Below are positions 37,401 through 45,169 of a DNA stretch of 64,000 bases, in pieces; the first letter of the stretch is position 1; every line of letters starts with the position of its first letter. A program made the translations under genes and the position numbers. The stretch is from positions 71,865,501 through 71,929,500 of the forward strand of contig NC_069377.1 of NCBI RefSeq assembly GCF_021730395.1, written 5' to 3'. The DNA comes from Mercenaria mercenaria (Eukaryota > Mollusca > Bivalvia > Venerida > Veneridae). Below the pieces are notes generated by a model that worked only from the letters and a program-made list of their open reading frames with translations, had not been told where the DNA came from and ran no database searches.

Positions 37401-40400
37401 TCTGTTAAGGAAAATTAAACAAATGAACTTCTGACACTAAGTAATTTCAACTGAATTTAGTAAAACAAATAAGCCTACATCAACTTGCTTGGTGCAAAAA
37501 CACAAACATATATAACCATCTGAAAAAAAGAGCAGTTATGTAGGACATAAGTTTTCATGACAAATATTCAAAAAATTAAAATAATTCATTATGAAAATGC
37601 TACCATAATGTCGACATAGCCCAACATTGTGATTTCAGCAAAATACTGTGATGAAGTTATGGAAAATACTACACAGAGCACAAGACCTGAAAATACTTGA
37701 AGTTTGTCGCTCTGTTAATACTGTTATCCAGAAACCTCAAATTATATTTCGTAAAACAGGTGCGTGTTTTGATTGACACACATGATAACAATAACTTGCT
37801 GTACCCGTTTTTAAAGTAAAGTAAAGTAAAGTAAAGTAAAGTAACGTTTAGAATAGCAAATAGTATAACTATCCGAATCCCGTTAAGTATGAGCAAACAG
37901 CGTTTAAAATAAAAACAATAACTCACCAAATCCTCGCTTAAAATATGAGCAAATGGTGTTCAGCATAACTAATACAATAAACCGCAGTAACCCGTGTATA
38001 ATGTGAGCAAAATGTATTCGTTATAACAGAAACAATTACCGGCCGTACACCGCTTTTGGAGCAAAATGTTTTCGTTATAACATATACAATAACTCGCCGC
38101 ACCACCGTTTAAGTGAACAAAATGCTTTCGTTACAACACATACAATAACTCTCCGCACCCCCGTTTAAGTGAGCAAAATGCTTTCGTTACAACACATACA
38201 ATAACTCGCCGCAGCCCCGGTTATGTGAGCAAAATGCTTTCGTTACAACATAAACAATAACTCGCCGCACCCCGTTTATGTGAGCAAAATTCATTCGTAC
38301 TAACAAATACAATAATTCGCCTTACCCCCATTTATAATGTGAGCAAAATGCATTCGTAATAACAGATGCAATAACTAGCAGTATCCCGTTTGTAATGTGA
38401 ACAAATTGCATTCGTAATAACAGATACAATATATCGCCATACACCGTTTATAATGTGAGCAAATTGCATACAGAGACAATAACTTGCCGTACCCCGTTTA
38501 CAACGTGAGCAAAATGCTGTCTCAGCGTCAGTTCTGTGGCTTCCTCTTTACTCAGGCCATCAGTCGCTGACGTGCCGCTGTAATATCTGAAGGAACAGCT
38601 TTCAGTTATCGTTCATTATCTTTACGAAATCAACATTTGTTACAAATTAATATCAATATATCACTATTATACTAACTCGCTGTACCAAATTCCTTGTATG
38701 ATTTTTTTTTATGATTTTTTTTTTCAGTTTTTTTTTTTTTTTGCAAAATAACATCGATGTAAGAAAGGCATACATGTCTGTTGAAAGAATTTTACTTTTA
38801 AGGAGCACATGAGGTTTCGTTAATTATGTAACAGTGAGTATTTAGCTATAATTAGTATACTCCATTTACCTAAAAACAGATTTGACATTCTTATAAGAAC
38901 ATAGAAGATCTCGTTTATCTGTACATTTTACTCTACAAGCTTGAATGAATTTGAAGGATTTTTGTAGAATCTTTTTTTTCTAGCCTAATATATAAACATT
39001 CTCATACTTTTCCCACAATGACGGGTCGACTACAACAACAACTTCCATGGCGTACATTTCGTCTGCCCTCTTCTGGCGTCTAGACCTTCTCAATTTCTGA
39101 AGAATCAGTGTTTTTATTTAAAATTCTTTATTTATTATAAGCTTTGGTGCAACTTTAAGGAGTGCAACATATATTATTCCGAAAAAACAACAAGGGCATT
39201 AATCTCCATTTAAATCTTACAATATATTTATGCCTTGGTTTTATAAAATTTAAATAGATTTGCTCTTTAGTTAGAGTAAAATTGCCTACAAAAATTCCAA
39301 TATAATTGTTGTTTCTGTGGAGGAGCCGCCCAAGTGACGGCTATAAATGAAATCCATACATACACAAACCAGGGCTTATTCATTTTGTGCCGGCCAAGCA
39401 AGTCATACATTGAACTTGTATATCTGGTAGGAGCTTACATACGTCATACAAAATTATATTACTTAGCGTTGAATCAAAATACAACAGTTACCTTGGCAAT
39501 CACATATTGCTGTCTCTTGCTCAGAAAAGATTTCAGTTTTTCTAGGAATCCCTTCCGTTGTTGAGGACGATTGCCTTTAAAACAATAAGTTAATAAAGTT
39601 ACATTCAACTAGTCAAAGTCGTGCCGTAATTGTCGCTTTCATTTTATTTCAGTCTGGTAGGGGCGGACTATCAGGGGAGGTAACTAGAGGCACATACTGG
39701 GACTACCTTGTTACATGGTGGAATAACGTTATTATGACTATGTATTAGTGTGTACATTATCCATGTTTCAAACATGCACACACATACACTACTGCAGGGT
39801 GTTCTTTGCAGGGAGTTAAACCGTACCTGTTTCAACAGGACCTTTGTCCATGTATTTACAAGCCCATGTAACAAATGTTGTGAGTCACATGGTTGTAAAT
39901 CGTGTATTTTCTGTTTTTAATTATGTGTTATCACGTGTAAAACTTACCCCCCCCCCCCCCCCCAAAGCAATTAACGTGACCTAAGAATTGGCAACCTGGA
40001 AAATCCGAGAAATCTGCAGTATCAGCGCCACGAGAATGAAACCAGTCTCTCATTTTTCCCAAATCGCTTGGCACCAGTTCGTGCAGAACATCCTCTGACA
40101 TCCGGTTACGTTTTCCTTGAAAGGAAGGGGGACTGGGTGCATCTGGTATAGGCTTCAAGTCGTAACTGTCACCCATTATGTTGAAATTACCATGCTGTAA
40201 ATAAAAATATCATTGTTTTTATTCATTGCATACACCGTTTCAGTTACATTCAGGTGTTATCAGTTAGGTTCAGATTAGACTAGCTCCTAGACTAATGATA
40301 TATCTTTTTTACATTTTTATGATTTAATGTAGTGAAGTGAGCCAGTCTATATCCTATGTCCTATATCATAGTCTAGTACAATCCGAAAATTCACAAACCT

Positions 40401-43400
40401 CTTTTTAGGTTTGTTATCAATCAATGTCAAGAACTGACCACAGCCTAACTGATAGAGATCAGTGGTTTACTGCCATATGTTTATGCAATTTATTGAGACC
40501 ATCTGGTAGCTGGGATTTACAACTGCAGGGGTCAGCTGAGTTGAAATTTTATCAGAAATGAATTTTCATTTCTCTGTATTGGTACTTGCAGTTAGATTGG
40601 AAAATCTGAAAAATACACTTCCTATGGCTTGTCATAAAATGTAAATAAGGAATTAAACTGCAATTGAACAATAAAGGAGTAGAACAGATATGTTGTTTTC
40701 CCTGAACTGGTAGCGGAAAAAGTTAGCTTTTGCAATATTTGTGTTTAAAACCTTGAACGTTAATAGACGGAATGCACATATAATATAGTGGTATCACCTC
40801 TTGTTGCATTAATAAATATCCAGGTTCAGGGGCTGAATAATGCATATTGAAGTGTTGTATTTGAAGGACAGTGAAAAACAAGTACAGCTACATAAATCTG
40901 CAATCTTGCTCTGAGAATATTCAGACAGAATGCTTTCATTTCTTGTAATCCTGTATTCTGTTAGAAAGTCTATGGCTTTTCTCAGGAACTTTTAGCTTTA
41001 AAAATCTATATGTAAGTACATGAAAGCACACTTTTTTACATCAAAATTGGTATTTCTGCAGAAGATAGAAACATCTCAAAGTTAGATATACATTTAAGCT
41101 TATAATTCTTGTATGTTTCTTATTTGTGCAAATTTCGCATGTTGCATACTATATTTCTAAGTTAACTCCAGTTAGTTAACTACTACTACACAAATGAAGA
41201 AAACCCCATACTTGTATAATCTTTAGTAAAGATTAGCAGAGCCAAATGTTTTGAAATAAAACTTAATTGATTTGTGAAAAATATGTTAAATAGAGACATG
41301 TGGTTTCAAAGTGTTTTGGTGTTGAAAAGGTAACTCTACGTATTAACATTTAGTTACATTTCTGTTATAAGATACATGCATTTGTTCAATTAATCGCCAG
41401 TGTAGAGAGGATTGGAGATGGTTGAAAATCTTGTGTATACTATAAAGTAATATTATTTGAAATTTTAAGCGCTGGTTAGACCACTTTATTTGCTATTTAG
41501 TTTATAGTAGTACATTTTTATTTATGGAAGGGTTTTTCAATTTACCAAATACTTCATTTTTAAGTTAAAAATGTTTAATACTCTAAATACAAGTAAGCAT
41601 TTGATATTTCGCAGAAAATATATAAATTAGGAGTTAACATTATAACTCCGCCCATCAATTTGAAAAATGCCACATGCCAAATGCAAAATATTTAATGCCA
41701 AATGCTAAATCTTAAACATTTAGTCATAATTGTCAAATGCGATGGCAAAACAGTACTGTGGAAGGACGGTGCACCATGCTAATTGCAAATGCTAAATGAC
41801 AATTTAATAAAAATTGGCATTTAGCATTAAATAATATGTATTTAGCATAAAGTTATTGGCATTTTGCATTAAAATTGACATTCGGCAGTTAGCATGGCAC
41901 ACAGGTCCTCCATACAAAGCTGAATGCTAACATGCATTGTCCGATGCTGGCATGACATGGTAGAAGATGCTTTAAATCAGACTCATAAAACATGATGCAG
42001 ATCTTTATTTCATAAAATCAATGGACAATAAGCATTATCTTTCAGCATTATAAACATTAGATATTTGACATTTTTGCATTTATTATGAGGGTAAGAATTA
42101 TGAGGGTATTTAGCGATTAGCATTTAGATATCTGGAAAATAGAATGGTGCACCAGCCTTCCATATATGCATCGACTTTCAATAGTTTTGTTATTTATCAA
42201 TCTTTGTTAAGAAAATAAAATGTCTTTTTTGTTTTGTGCTGCAGTGACTGCAGTACGGTGCTTGGTCACAGAATAGAAATCATTTTATGCTGACAATTGT
42301 GTTTCTTTTAATTTTGGTACAGCTTTCTCATAATTTTGTCTATATCTACTGGCTTTCAAACGGGACAACAGTCTCGGTTTTATTAACACCTTTGAAAAGT
42401 TTTATATGGTAGCGATCCTAATCTTCTTTTTTGACACGTATTGTACAGGGCAGTTTCTTTATTGTTTGAATAAACTTGAACTCGACATATTTTTTAAAAT
42501 GTGCCTTTGACAAAGACATGCTGTAATAAACTTTTAAAATTCATTCTTCAGTTTCAGAAATTTAATGATTAGAATAATCCTTTAAATAAAATAAGCATAT
42601 TATTGTTAATAAATATATTTGCAAGATGACCCATCAAGATTTCAAAAGTAGCAAAATAGTTTATTCTAGATGAGAATGGTTCTTCAACTATCACCATTAA
42701 AAATCAGTTAGGTAAACAGATTTATGATCAGCAGCGTAACCCTTGACCACTAGCATGATGTACCAAATTATCCATGGGTAATCTAATAGCCATAGGTGCC
42801 AATCATCTCTCTGAGAGCATTTCGGATTGTACTAGACTGATAATTTCAACAACAGTCCTGTGTGAAAATCTCTAAAATAGACTGGCTTTTGTCTCTATGA
42901 AATTGAATTTATCAAAAAAGGGGAAAATATAGAAATATAGTTATTATCAGTCTAGTGGCTAGTCTAGGTTCAGATCTGATGTTATTTTTCAAGTATAATA
43001 CAATGTTGTCTTTTTTTGTTGCTCGAAATTAGGAAAAGGATATTCATTCAATCGTTACAAAATTTCGATTTCAGTTTAATGTAATCAAAAACCTACCAGC
43101 TTTCTTTGACAAGCACCGCCAGGCCGAATCTCGCACGTGACCTGGAAGACGCCAGAGTTCCTCTTGTCTTGGTAAAACTTTGTCGTCTGTAAAGAAGCAA
43201 ATTAATGCAATTCTTGGGTTATTATTCAGTGTTATTAATAATAATAATAATAATAATAGGAGTAATTCTTTTATAGAACATAACTCGTGTGAAAATGTTA
43301 TTTGTGAAAAGCCAAATCTTAGGTAAAACGAATGAAAATATTATTGGGTGAGGAGTTTAAGGCGTAACGGAGGTAACAAGTTAAGGACATTACAGAATCA

Positions 43401-44904
43401 ACCGCATGCCAGGGTTGCTTTTTATATATGCGCGTTCCGTGGCAAAGCGTAAACGTATTACGGCCCCAAAACGGATAATTCAACAGGAAATGTCGTCAAT
43501 ATGAAAAAACAACGTAGACTTAACCGCGCATTTCATGGAAATTTAATGAACGTTGAGGGACAATATATTCATTTACTTGCTTTTACGCGTTTTATGCTAT
43601 AGAATAGCGTTAGCGCATGTTCTTTTCGTGTTATAACATCTTCAGAATCCCTCGGGAATCGTTGGTACCCTCGCCCAATCCCTCGGGATTCTGCAGATGT
43701 TATAACACGAAAAAACATGCGTTATCCATACATAAGGGTTAAAAGTTAACAGGCTGCACATGATATGCACTATTTTTTTACGTTTTACTGTGTTTTAAAC
43801 AAAGAAAATTTAGATAAACAGTCTCGAATATTTCATAAGATGATTTTTATGTTAATGGCGTATATTGCATTCATGAGAAGCGAGACTTATTAATAAATTG
43901 TGAAGATTATGCTCTACGGATTTGATTTGTAAAAATGCTGCAAATCAAATGAAACTATAAAGAAAGAGTGTTATCCCATTTGCTCACAAATCAGTGATCA
44001 TGAATATTATTTTCTGCTAATAGTTTCGTGTATGAAACAGCGATCGAGCTGAATGAAATAAAGTATTACAACTGTTATAAAATACAAACTTTGATAGGGG
44101 TCGATTCTTTCCTCACCAACCGTTGTTTACCGTCAGATCTCAGCTCAACGTCAAATACCGGTGCGTTAGCATTGAGTCGGAGATTTTCTTCCAAGTTGAG
44201 TTCAAGTCCTGGGCCATTGTTTCCTCGTGAAAGTTGGAATCTCAGAGTGGATGGCAAGCCTGCTGACTCGAGATTGCGTTTATCAAGGTCTGAGTTTAAA
44301 TCTCTTAGCCACACATGTTCCGCAGTCGCTTTGGAGAAAATGTCACAGTTTAAGAAGTGTGTCTACAACTCGACAGCTTTCTTTAGGCTTTAAAACCTTA
44401 AACTTATTCCGCGACTTAATGCGAAACAGTAATCATTTTCTTTTATATTCTTCGTAAAATGGTAAAAGACTAACCATTCTATACAAAGCAATATTTAAAA
44501 AAGAAACTGCCCATATCTTCGTGTTTGTGTATTCTTTTAATGAAGGACGTAGTGACATATGTTAAAACCCCATTTTGACAGTCATAATTTATGGCAAAAA
44601 AAATAATTGAAAGAAACAATCACATTATATATGTATTTTATATATGCATTTACTTGTAGTACGTTAGTGATTTGCTAATATAAAGTATTTTGCATAACAT
44701 GTCAACTGCTTGTACTATTATAAAAGATTGTGCTCTGTATCAATTTATACGACATTACACAAAATGTGTAAAAGAAAAACCCAAACTTTACTTTGTATAT
44801 AAAATCTGAATCTTGATTCTAGAATATCATTGTAGGTACTTACCCGCTTCAACAGCCAGACTTAAAGCCACATACCACACCAAAATCCGCATCATTGTTT
44901 CCAT
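25233..44904 (-). CDS. Secreted M12B metalloprotease with C-terminal ShKT-like modules (whole gene)
   Basis: I joined 16 exons whose GT-AG borders all keep one frame of about 715 codons. Residues 1-20 are a signal peptide; 21-241 a prodomain ending in a furin-type run (RRSRRQKR, about 234-241); 242-480 the catalytic domain of the reprolysin family, with zinc motif HEIGHNMNATHD at 416-427 and the Met-turn IMAP near 443. Residues about 480-575 resemble the ADAMTS cysteine-rich segment (CLLDQG, EQCKLVRG, MECIDGDG, GTPCG, WCIDGQC). After an acidic linker come two ShKT-like modules (about 602-646 and 669-714). No thrombospondin repeat is seen. By family it is a secreted zinc protease whose prodomain is removed in transit. 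The usual Gly at the eighth place of the zinc motif is Asn. Substrate unknown. Exon joins are inferred without transcripts. Confidence 0.8.
26160..26303. mobile_element. Hairpin element (family C), copy 1
   Basis: The left arm gcgttagcgcatgttc and the right arm gaaaaaacatgcgttat are inverted, as are ttcgtgtcatcatatcttcag and ctgcatatgttataacacga. The same pair is found at 43606-43727. It lies in an intron of the metalloprotease gene. Confidence 0.6.
26412..27070. repeat. Palindrome and 160 bp direct repeat in an intron
   Basis: 26412-26560 folds back on itself (agaatattaggttactgtc with gacagtaaatctaatattct; aaatttattaggcgag with its inverse). After it, a block with aataacttttttgttt...ggataaaaa is repeated once, at about 26688 and 26847. 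A second fragment of the palindrome (tttattaggcaggc) closes the region near 27015. It looks like a composite non-autonomous element. Confidence 0.45.
27400..27830. repeat. Decayed tandem-core repeat remnant
   Basis: Phrases such as gacctttgaccttatggacc, cagtcttgaggatgctctga and cttaatgacactgtggtcc recur with drift, as in old pearl-like arrays. No ends can be drawn. It lies between exons 16 and 17. Confidence 0.35.
27852..28043 (-). CDS. Metalloprotease exon 16: first ShKT-like module
   Basis: Residues 584-647, phase 1 on both sides. An acidic linker (DETVTENTDENGDG) precedes a six-cysteine module: GCVDVGYEGYSCQWVADYF, then WCTDPTWGEDNCCAFCS. Cys spacing C-x9-C-x19-C-x9-CC-x2-C resembles ShKT domains, known from ion-channel toxins and as add-ons to secreted enzymes. 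Because the exon is symmetric in phase, it can be skipped or duplicated without a frame change. Confidence 0.8.
28480..28500. repeat. (TG)n microsatellite
   Basis: A short (gt)n run in the intron between exons 15 and 16. Confidence 0.7.
28780..28973 (-). pseudogene. Metalloprotease exon 15: decayed ShKT-like exon with in-frame stop
   Basis: It starts after aatttcag in phase 1, like exons 16 and 17, with DGSIDTGGDQDETETE and a linker like that of exon 16. The module itself is degenerate: GCIDCDCGAGMGWGGGWDG, then WVSDYFLFWKKFMC and a TAA at 28780-28782. The three Cys-rich ends of the module are missing and no good phase 1 donor is seen. It is either skipped, or it serves as an alternative last exon that gives a shorter protein (about 647 residues) without ShKT modules. 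Confidence 0.6.
29660..29717 (-). CDS. Metalloprotease exon 14: small exon WCIDGQCV
   Basis: A 58-base exon, residues 565-583, WCIDGQCVTKSDSHTGGNT, between ttattatag and gtaatt. It was found by searching for the W-C-x-x-G-x-C that should follow GTPCG. Its phases (0 in, 1 out) match exon 13 and the phase 1 ShKT exons exactly. Confidence 0.8.
29779..29965. mobile_element. Possible pogo-like MITE remnant
   Basis: It starts cagtcaaacctgtaaaaaat and contains ccagtctataaagaccc and a reverse-like partner ttagtctttatagacaagtg. The CAGTCAAACCTGT start is typical of short elements moved by pogo/Tc1-type transposases. The right end is decayed. It lies directly upstream of exon 14 in its intron. Confidence 0.4.
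30553..30735 (+). mobile_element. SINE family C with tRNA-like head
   Basis: The head reads cgtggttaaggtgtcggtcg, then gtgggtttcagccccactgg, in the A-box and B-box order of a class with a long variable arm (Leu/Ser-like). The body has caggaagcggattcgagagtg and the end aataataaatta. Diverged copies are at 21640-21795 (-) and 53865-53995 (+). It lies in an intron. Confidence 0.6.
30830..30943 (-). CDS. Metalloprotease exon 13: ADAMTS-type cysteine-rich segment
   Basis: Exactly 38 codons in phase 0 (residues 527-564): DAESEDICTLMECIDGDG, YYSYYAAARGTPCG, TTSDNK. The C-x-x-x-x-C ... A-x-x-GTPCG order is that of the ADAMTS cysteine-rich 2 segment, which is completed by WC in exon 14. Confidence 0.8.
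31394..31532 (-). CDS. Metalloprotease exon 12: start of the cysteine-rich segment
   Basis: Residues 480-526: DGNCLLDQGDYYNTTE, then MPGELYTPDEQCKLVRGETA. The CLLD ... LPG-x-x-Y ... QC spacing is that of ADAMTS proteins just after the catalytic domain. Acceptor tgtttcag, donor gtacga. Confidence 0.8.
31637..31770. mobile_element. Hairpin element (family B), copy 2
   Basis: Arms ggtaactgttttggcggtaac and its exact inverse flank the centre gaggctctgccga. Outer arms match copy 1 at 22748. The copy begins about 100 bases before the acceptor of exon 12 on the transcribed strand. Confidence 0.6.
32133..32235. repeat. 24 bp minisatellite
   Basis: Four or five copies of a unit like aagaaacgccagtccggtgt with a few variants. 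It lies in the intron between exons 11 and 12. Confidence 0.65.
32355..32524. mobile_element. Long hairpin element (family D), left-truncated copy
   Basis: It matches the full element at 48421-48657: cagtctggtcaggatccatg and its inverse around ttcaaagcctattgcaatta. The left arm lacks its outer part, while the right arm runs on to ggttttctcatggtgcagct. It lies in the intron between exons 11 and 12. Confidence 0.7.
32615..32791 (-). CDS. Metalloprotease exon 11: second half of the zinc site and Met-turn
   Basis: Residues 421-479: N MNATHDGTGWADDC, an acidic DDDD, KYIMAPM (Met-turn) and RFSQCSIDAFKDYVNKMG. It completes HEIGHNMNATHD. The sixth to eighth residues NMN replace the common N-x-G. Acceptor gcttacag, donor gtaagt, phase 2 on both sides. 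Confidence 0.9.
32951..35536. repeat. 34 bp minisatellite between the two halves of the zinc site
   Basis: About 65 units near tctaaagatcacacgtgaac plus agagtctatctgac, the whole intron between exons 10 and 11 apart from its ends. Most units hold CACGTG or a one-base variant (cacatg, gcacgtg). The units fall into sub-types (aaagatcccgcg, aaggatcgcacg, aaagatcacaag), and near the exon 10 end the aagtaaac type dominates, so the array grew in stages. It is interrupted at about 33741-34058. Confidence 0.9.
33741..34058. other. Unrelated insertion inside the 34 bp minisatellite
   Basis: The repeat stops at ctgactct and resumes at ctctaaagatcg. The insert starts gttattattccagatttata, has tatagcgcccttttcacg and caaaggcgctttgcat, and ends near gaagaaccagtacaggtct. 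It has the look of a small non-autonomous element, but no inverted ends or target duplication are clear. Confidence 0.45.
35646..35795 (-). CDS. Metalloprotease exon 10: first half of the zinc site
   Basis: Residues 371-420, GYDLYSVDTSNDGVSGMAWV then GGLC and, at its end, SVAAHEIGH. The two zinc-binding His residues and the catalytic Glu are here, and the exon stops at once after HEIGH plus two bases (donor gtatat). The third His is on exon 11, 2.9 kb away across a minisatellite. Confidence 0.9.
36131..36288 (-). CDS. Metalloprotease exon 9: catalytic domain
   Basis: Residues 319-370, TVDSTNPLPPEIEIPSVNG to LPHNDHIAVFT. The D-H-x-x-x-F-T stretch (here NDHIAVFT) precedes the G-YDL of exon 10, as in other reprolysins. 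Acceptor tttttcag, donor gtaatt, phase 2. Confidence 0.85.
36541..37028. repeat. Recent 240 bp tandem duplication with (ATT)n tracts
   Basis: The block from actacatttatgtataata to agatattgtacata occurs twice in a row, almost unchanged, including ccagttatacagcacttaca and aagaagttcttattcagtg. It lies in the intron between exons 8 and 9. The near identity points to a young duplication. Confidence 0.75.
37324..37401 (-). CDS. Metalloprotease exon 8: catalytic domain
   Basis: Exactly 26 codons in phase 0 (residues 293-318): ISLRFESIEDADMDIYVTLS then GFIFYK. Acceptor ccttaacag, donor gtgatt. It fits the helix and strand that precede the substrate cleft in reprolysins. Confidence 0.8.
37815..37850. 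repeat. (GTAAA)n microsatellite
   Basis: Six copies of gtaaa at the far end of the exon 7-derived minisatellite. Confidence 0.8.
37850..38520. repeat. 55-62 bp minisatellite derived from the exon 7 donor
   Basis: About eleven units near accccgtttataatgtgagc plus aaaatgc and a linker attcgtaataacagatacaa. On the minus strand each unit reads gcattttgctcac...aaacgggGTA, that is the last codons of exon 7 (FAHVVNG) and its donor. The unit that is the true exon end is at 38487-38520. Divergence rises away from the exon. Confidence 0.85.
38493..38586 (-). CDS. Metalloprotease exon 7: catalytic domain, source of a minisatellite
   Basis: Residues 261-292, KYYSGTSATDGLS to HFAHVVNG. The donor gtacgg at 38492 is the first of a tandem series: the last 25 or so bases of this exon plus donor and about 30 intron bases are repeated many times in the adjacent intron (see 37850-38520). 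Confidence 0.8.
38701..38745. repeat. T-rich tract
   Basis: Two or three T runs of 8-15 bases in the intron between exons 6 and 7; on the minus strand they are A-rich. Confidence 0.6.
39008..39096 (-). CDS. Metalloprotease exon 6: furin site and start of the catalytic domain
   Basis: Residues 232-260, KLRRSRRQKR then ADEMYAMEVVVVVDPSLWE. The run of basic residues is a strong proprotein convertase site and the VVVVVDPSLW strand is the usual first strand of an M12B catalytic domain. Acceptor ttcttcag, donor gtatga, phase 2. Confidence 0.85.
39492..39574 (-). CDS. Metalloprotease exon 5: basic end of prodomain
   Basis: Residues 204-231, NRPQQRKGFLEKLKSFLSKR then QQYVIAK. Acceptor ttttaaag, donor gtaact. 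Rich in Lys and Arg, with one extra dibasic pair ahead of the main processing site in exon 6. Confidence 0.75.
39948..40194 (-). CDS. Metalloprotease exon 4: prodomain, ends in a poly-G run at the donor
   Basis: Residues 122-203: HGNFNIMGDSYDLKPIPDAP, a segment typical of ADAM/ADAMTS prodomains, through HELVPSDLGKMRDW to FGGGGG. The last 16 bases of the exon are all G and run straight into the donor gtaagt. The phase of the junction depends on the G count; 16 gives the phase that fits exon 5. Confidence 0.75.
40195..43096. other. Large intron 3 of the metalloprotease gene
   Basis: About 2.9 kb of AT-rich intron with no exon or long frame that I can support. It contains the AAATGC foldback listed at 41650-41900. 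Confidence 0.5.
41650..41900. repeat. Foldback repeat of AAATGCTAAATG motifs
   Basis: The left part has aaatgccaaatgctaaatct and the right part ttggcatttagcattaaat, so the two halves are roughly inverted and both built of gcattt/aaatgc. The piece gtgcaccatgctaattgc and tagcatggcacacaggtcc frame the middle. Non-coding. Confidence 0.5.
43097..43186 (-). CDS. Metalloprotease exon 3: prodomain
   Basis: Exactly 30 codons (residues 92-121), TTKFYQDKRNSG to CEIRPGGACQRKL, phase 0 on both sides, between ctttacag and gtaggt. The following exon starts HGNF, as expected for the conserved prodomain segment. Confidence 0.8.
43229..43260. repeat. (AAT)n microsatellite
   Basis: Eight or so copies of aat just beyond exon 3 on its upstream side. 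Confidence 0.8.
43606..43727. mobile_element. Hairpin element (family C), copy 2
   Basis: The arms gcgttagcgcatgttctttt and aaaaacatgcgttatcc, with ttataacatcttcagaatcc and its inverse, form a near-perfect hairpin around ttggtaccctcgcc. Same family as 26160-26303. It lies in the intron between exons 2 and 3. Confidence 0.65.
44117..44328 (-). CDS. Metalloprotease exon 2: prodomain
   Basis: Encodes residues 21-91, from ATAEHVWLRDL to DVELRSDGKQRL. The acceptor is tctccaaag and the donor gtgagg. The PVFDVELRSDG stretch is of the kind that opens prodomains of reprolysin-family proteases. The frame stays open past the donor for a few codons, so the donor was chosen because it joins exon 3 in phase 0. 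Confidence 0.7.
44844..44904 (-). CDS. Metalloprotease exon 1: signal peptide
   Basis: Encodes residues 1-20, METMMRILVWYVALSLAVEA, a short hydrophobic secretion signal. The ATG at 44904 is the first in frame; the next Met codons are two and three codons later. Ends at the strong donor gtaagt in phase 1. Confidence 0.75.
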
Positions 44905-44970
44905 CATAAAGAAACAATGATTTTCTTACGCTTCCGAAATATGCTAATAAAGTGTCTAGGTTTTTTCCCC

Positions 44971-44978
44971 TTAAATAG
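44971..44978 (-). promoter_or_regulatory. Possible TATA-like box of the metalloprotease gene
   Basis: On the minus strand ctatttaa lies about 67 bases before the start codon at 44904, at a distance compatible with a short 5' UTR. This rests on position and composition only. Confidence 0.25.
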
Positions 44979-45169
44979 CAAACTTATATTATTGTTTGTA
45001 CTTAAAAGCTTCCAACTTCCAAAAGGTCTGTGCGTTTTATTTGAACACGTACAGGGACGTAGCTTGTACAAGAATAAATGGGCAGGTCCATGCAGTCTGC
45101 TGAGCAACGGGAGCTGCTCCCGCGGGATTTTATCTATAATGCATTTAGGAGCGTTTTCAAGGATGTAGA

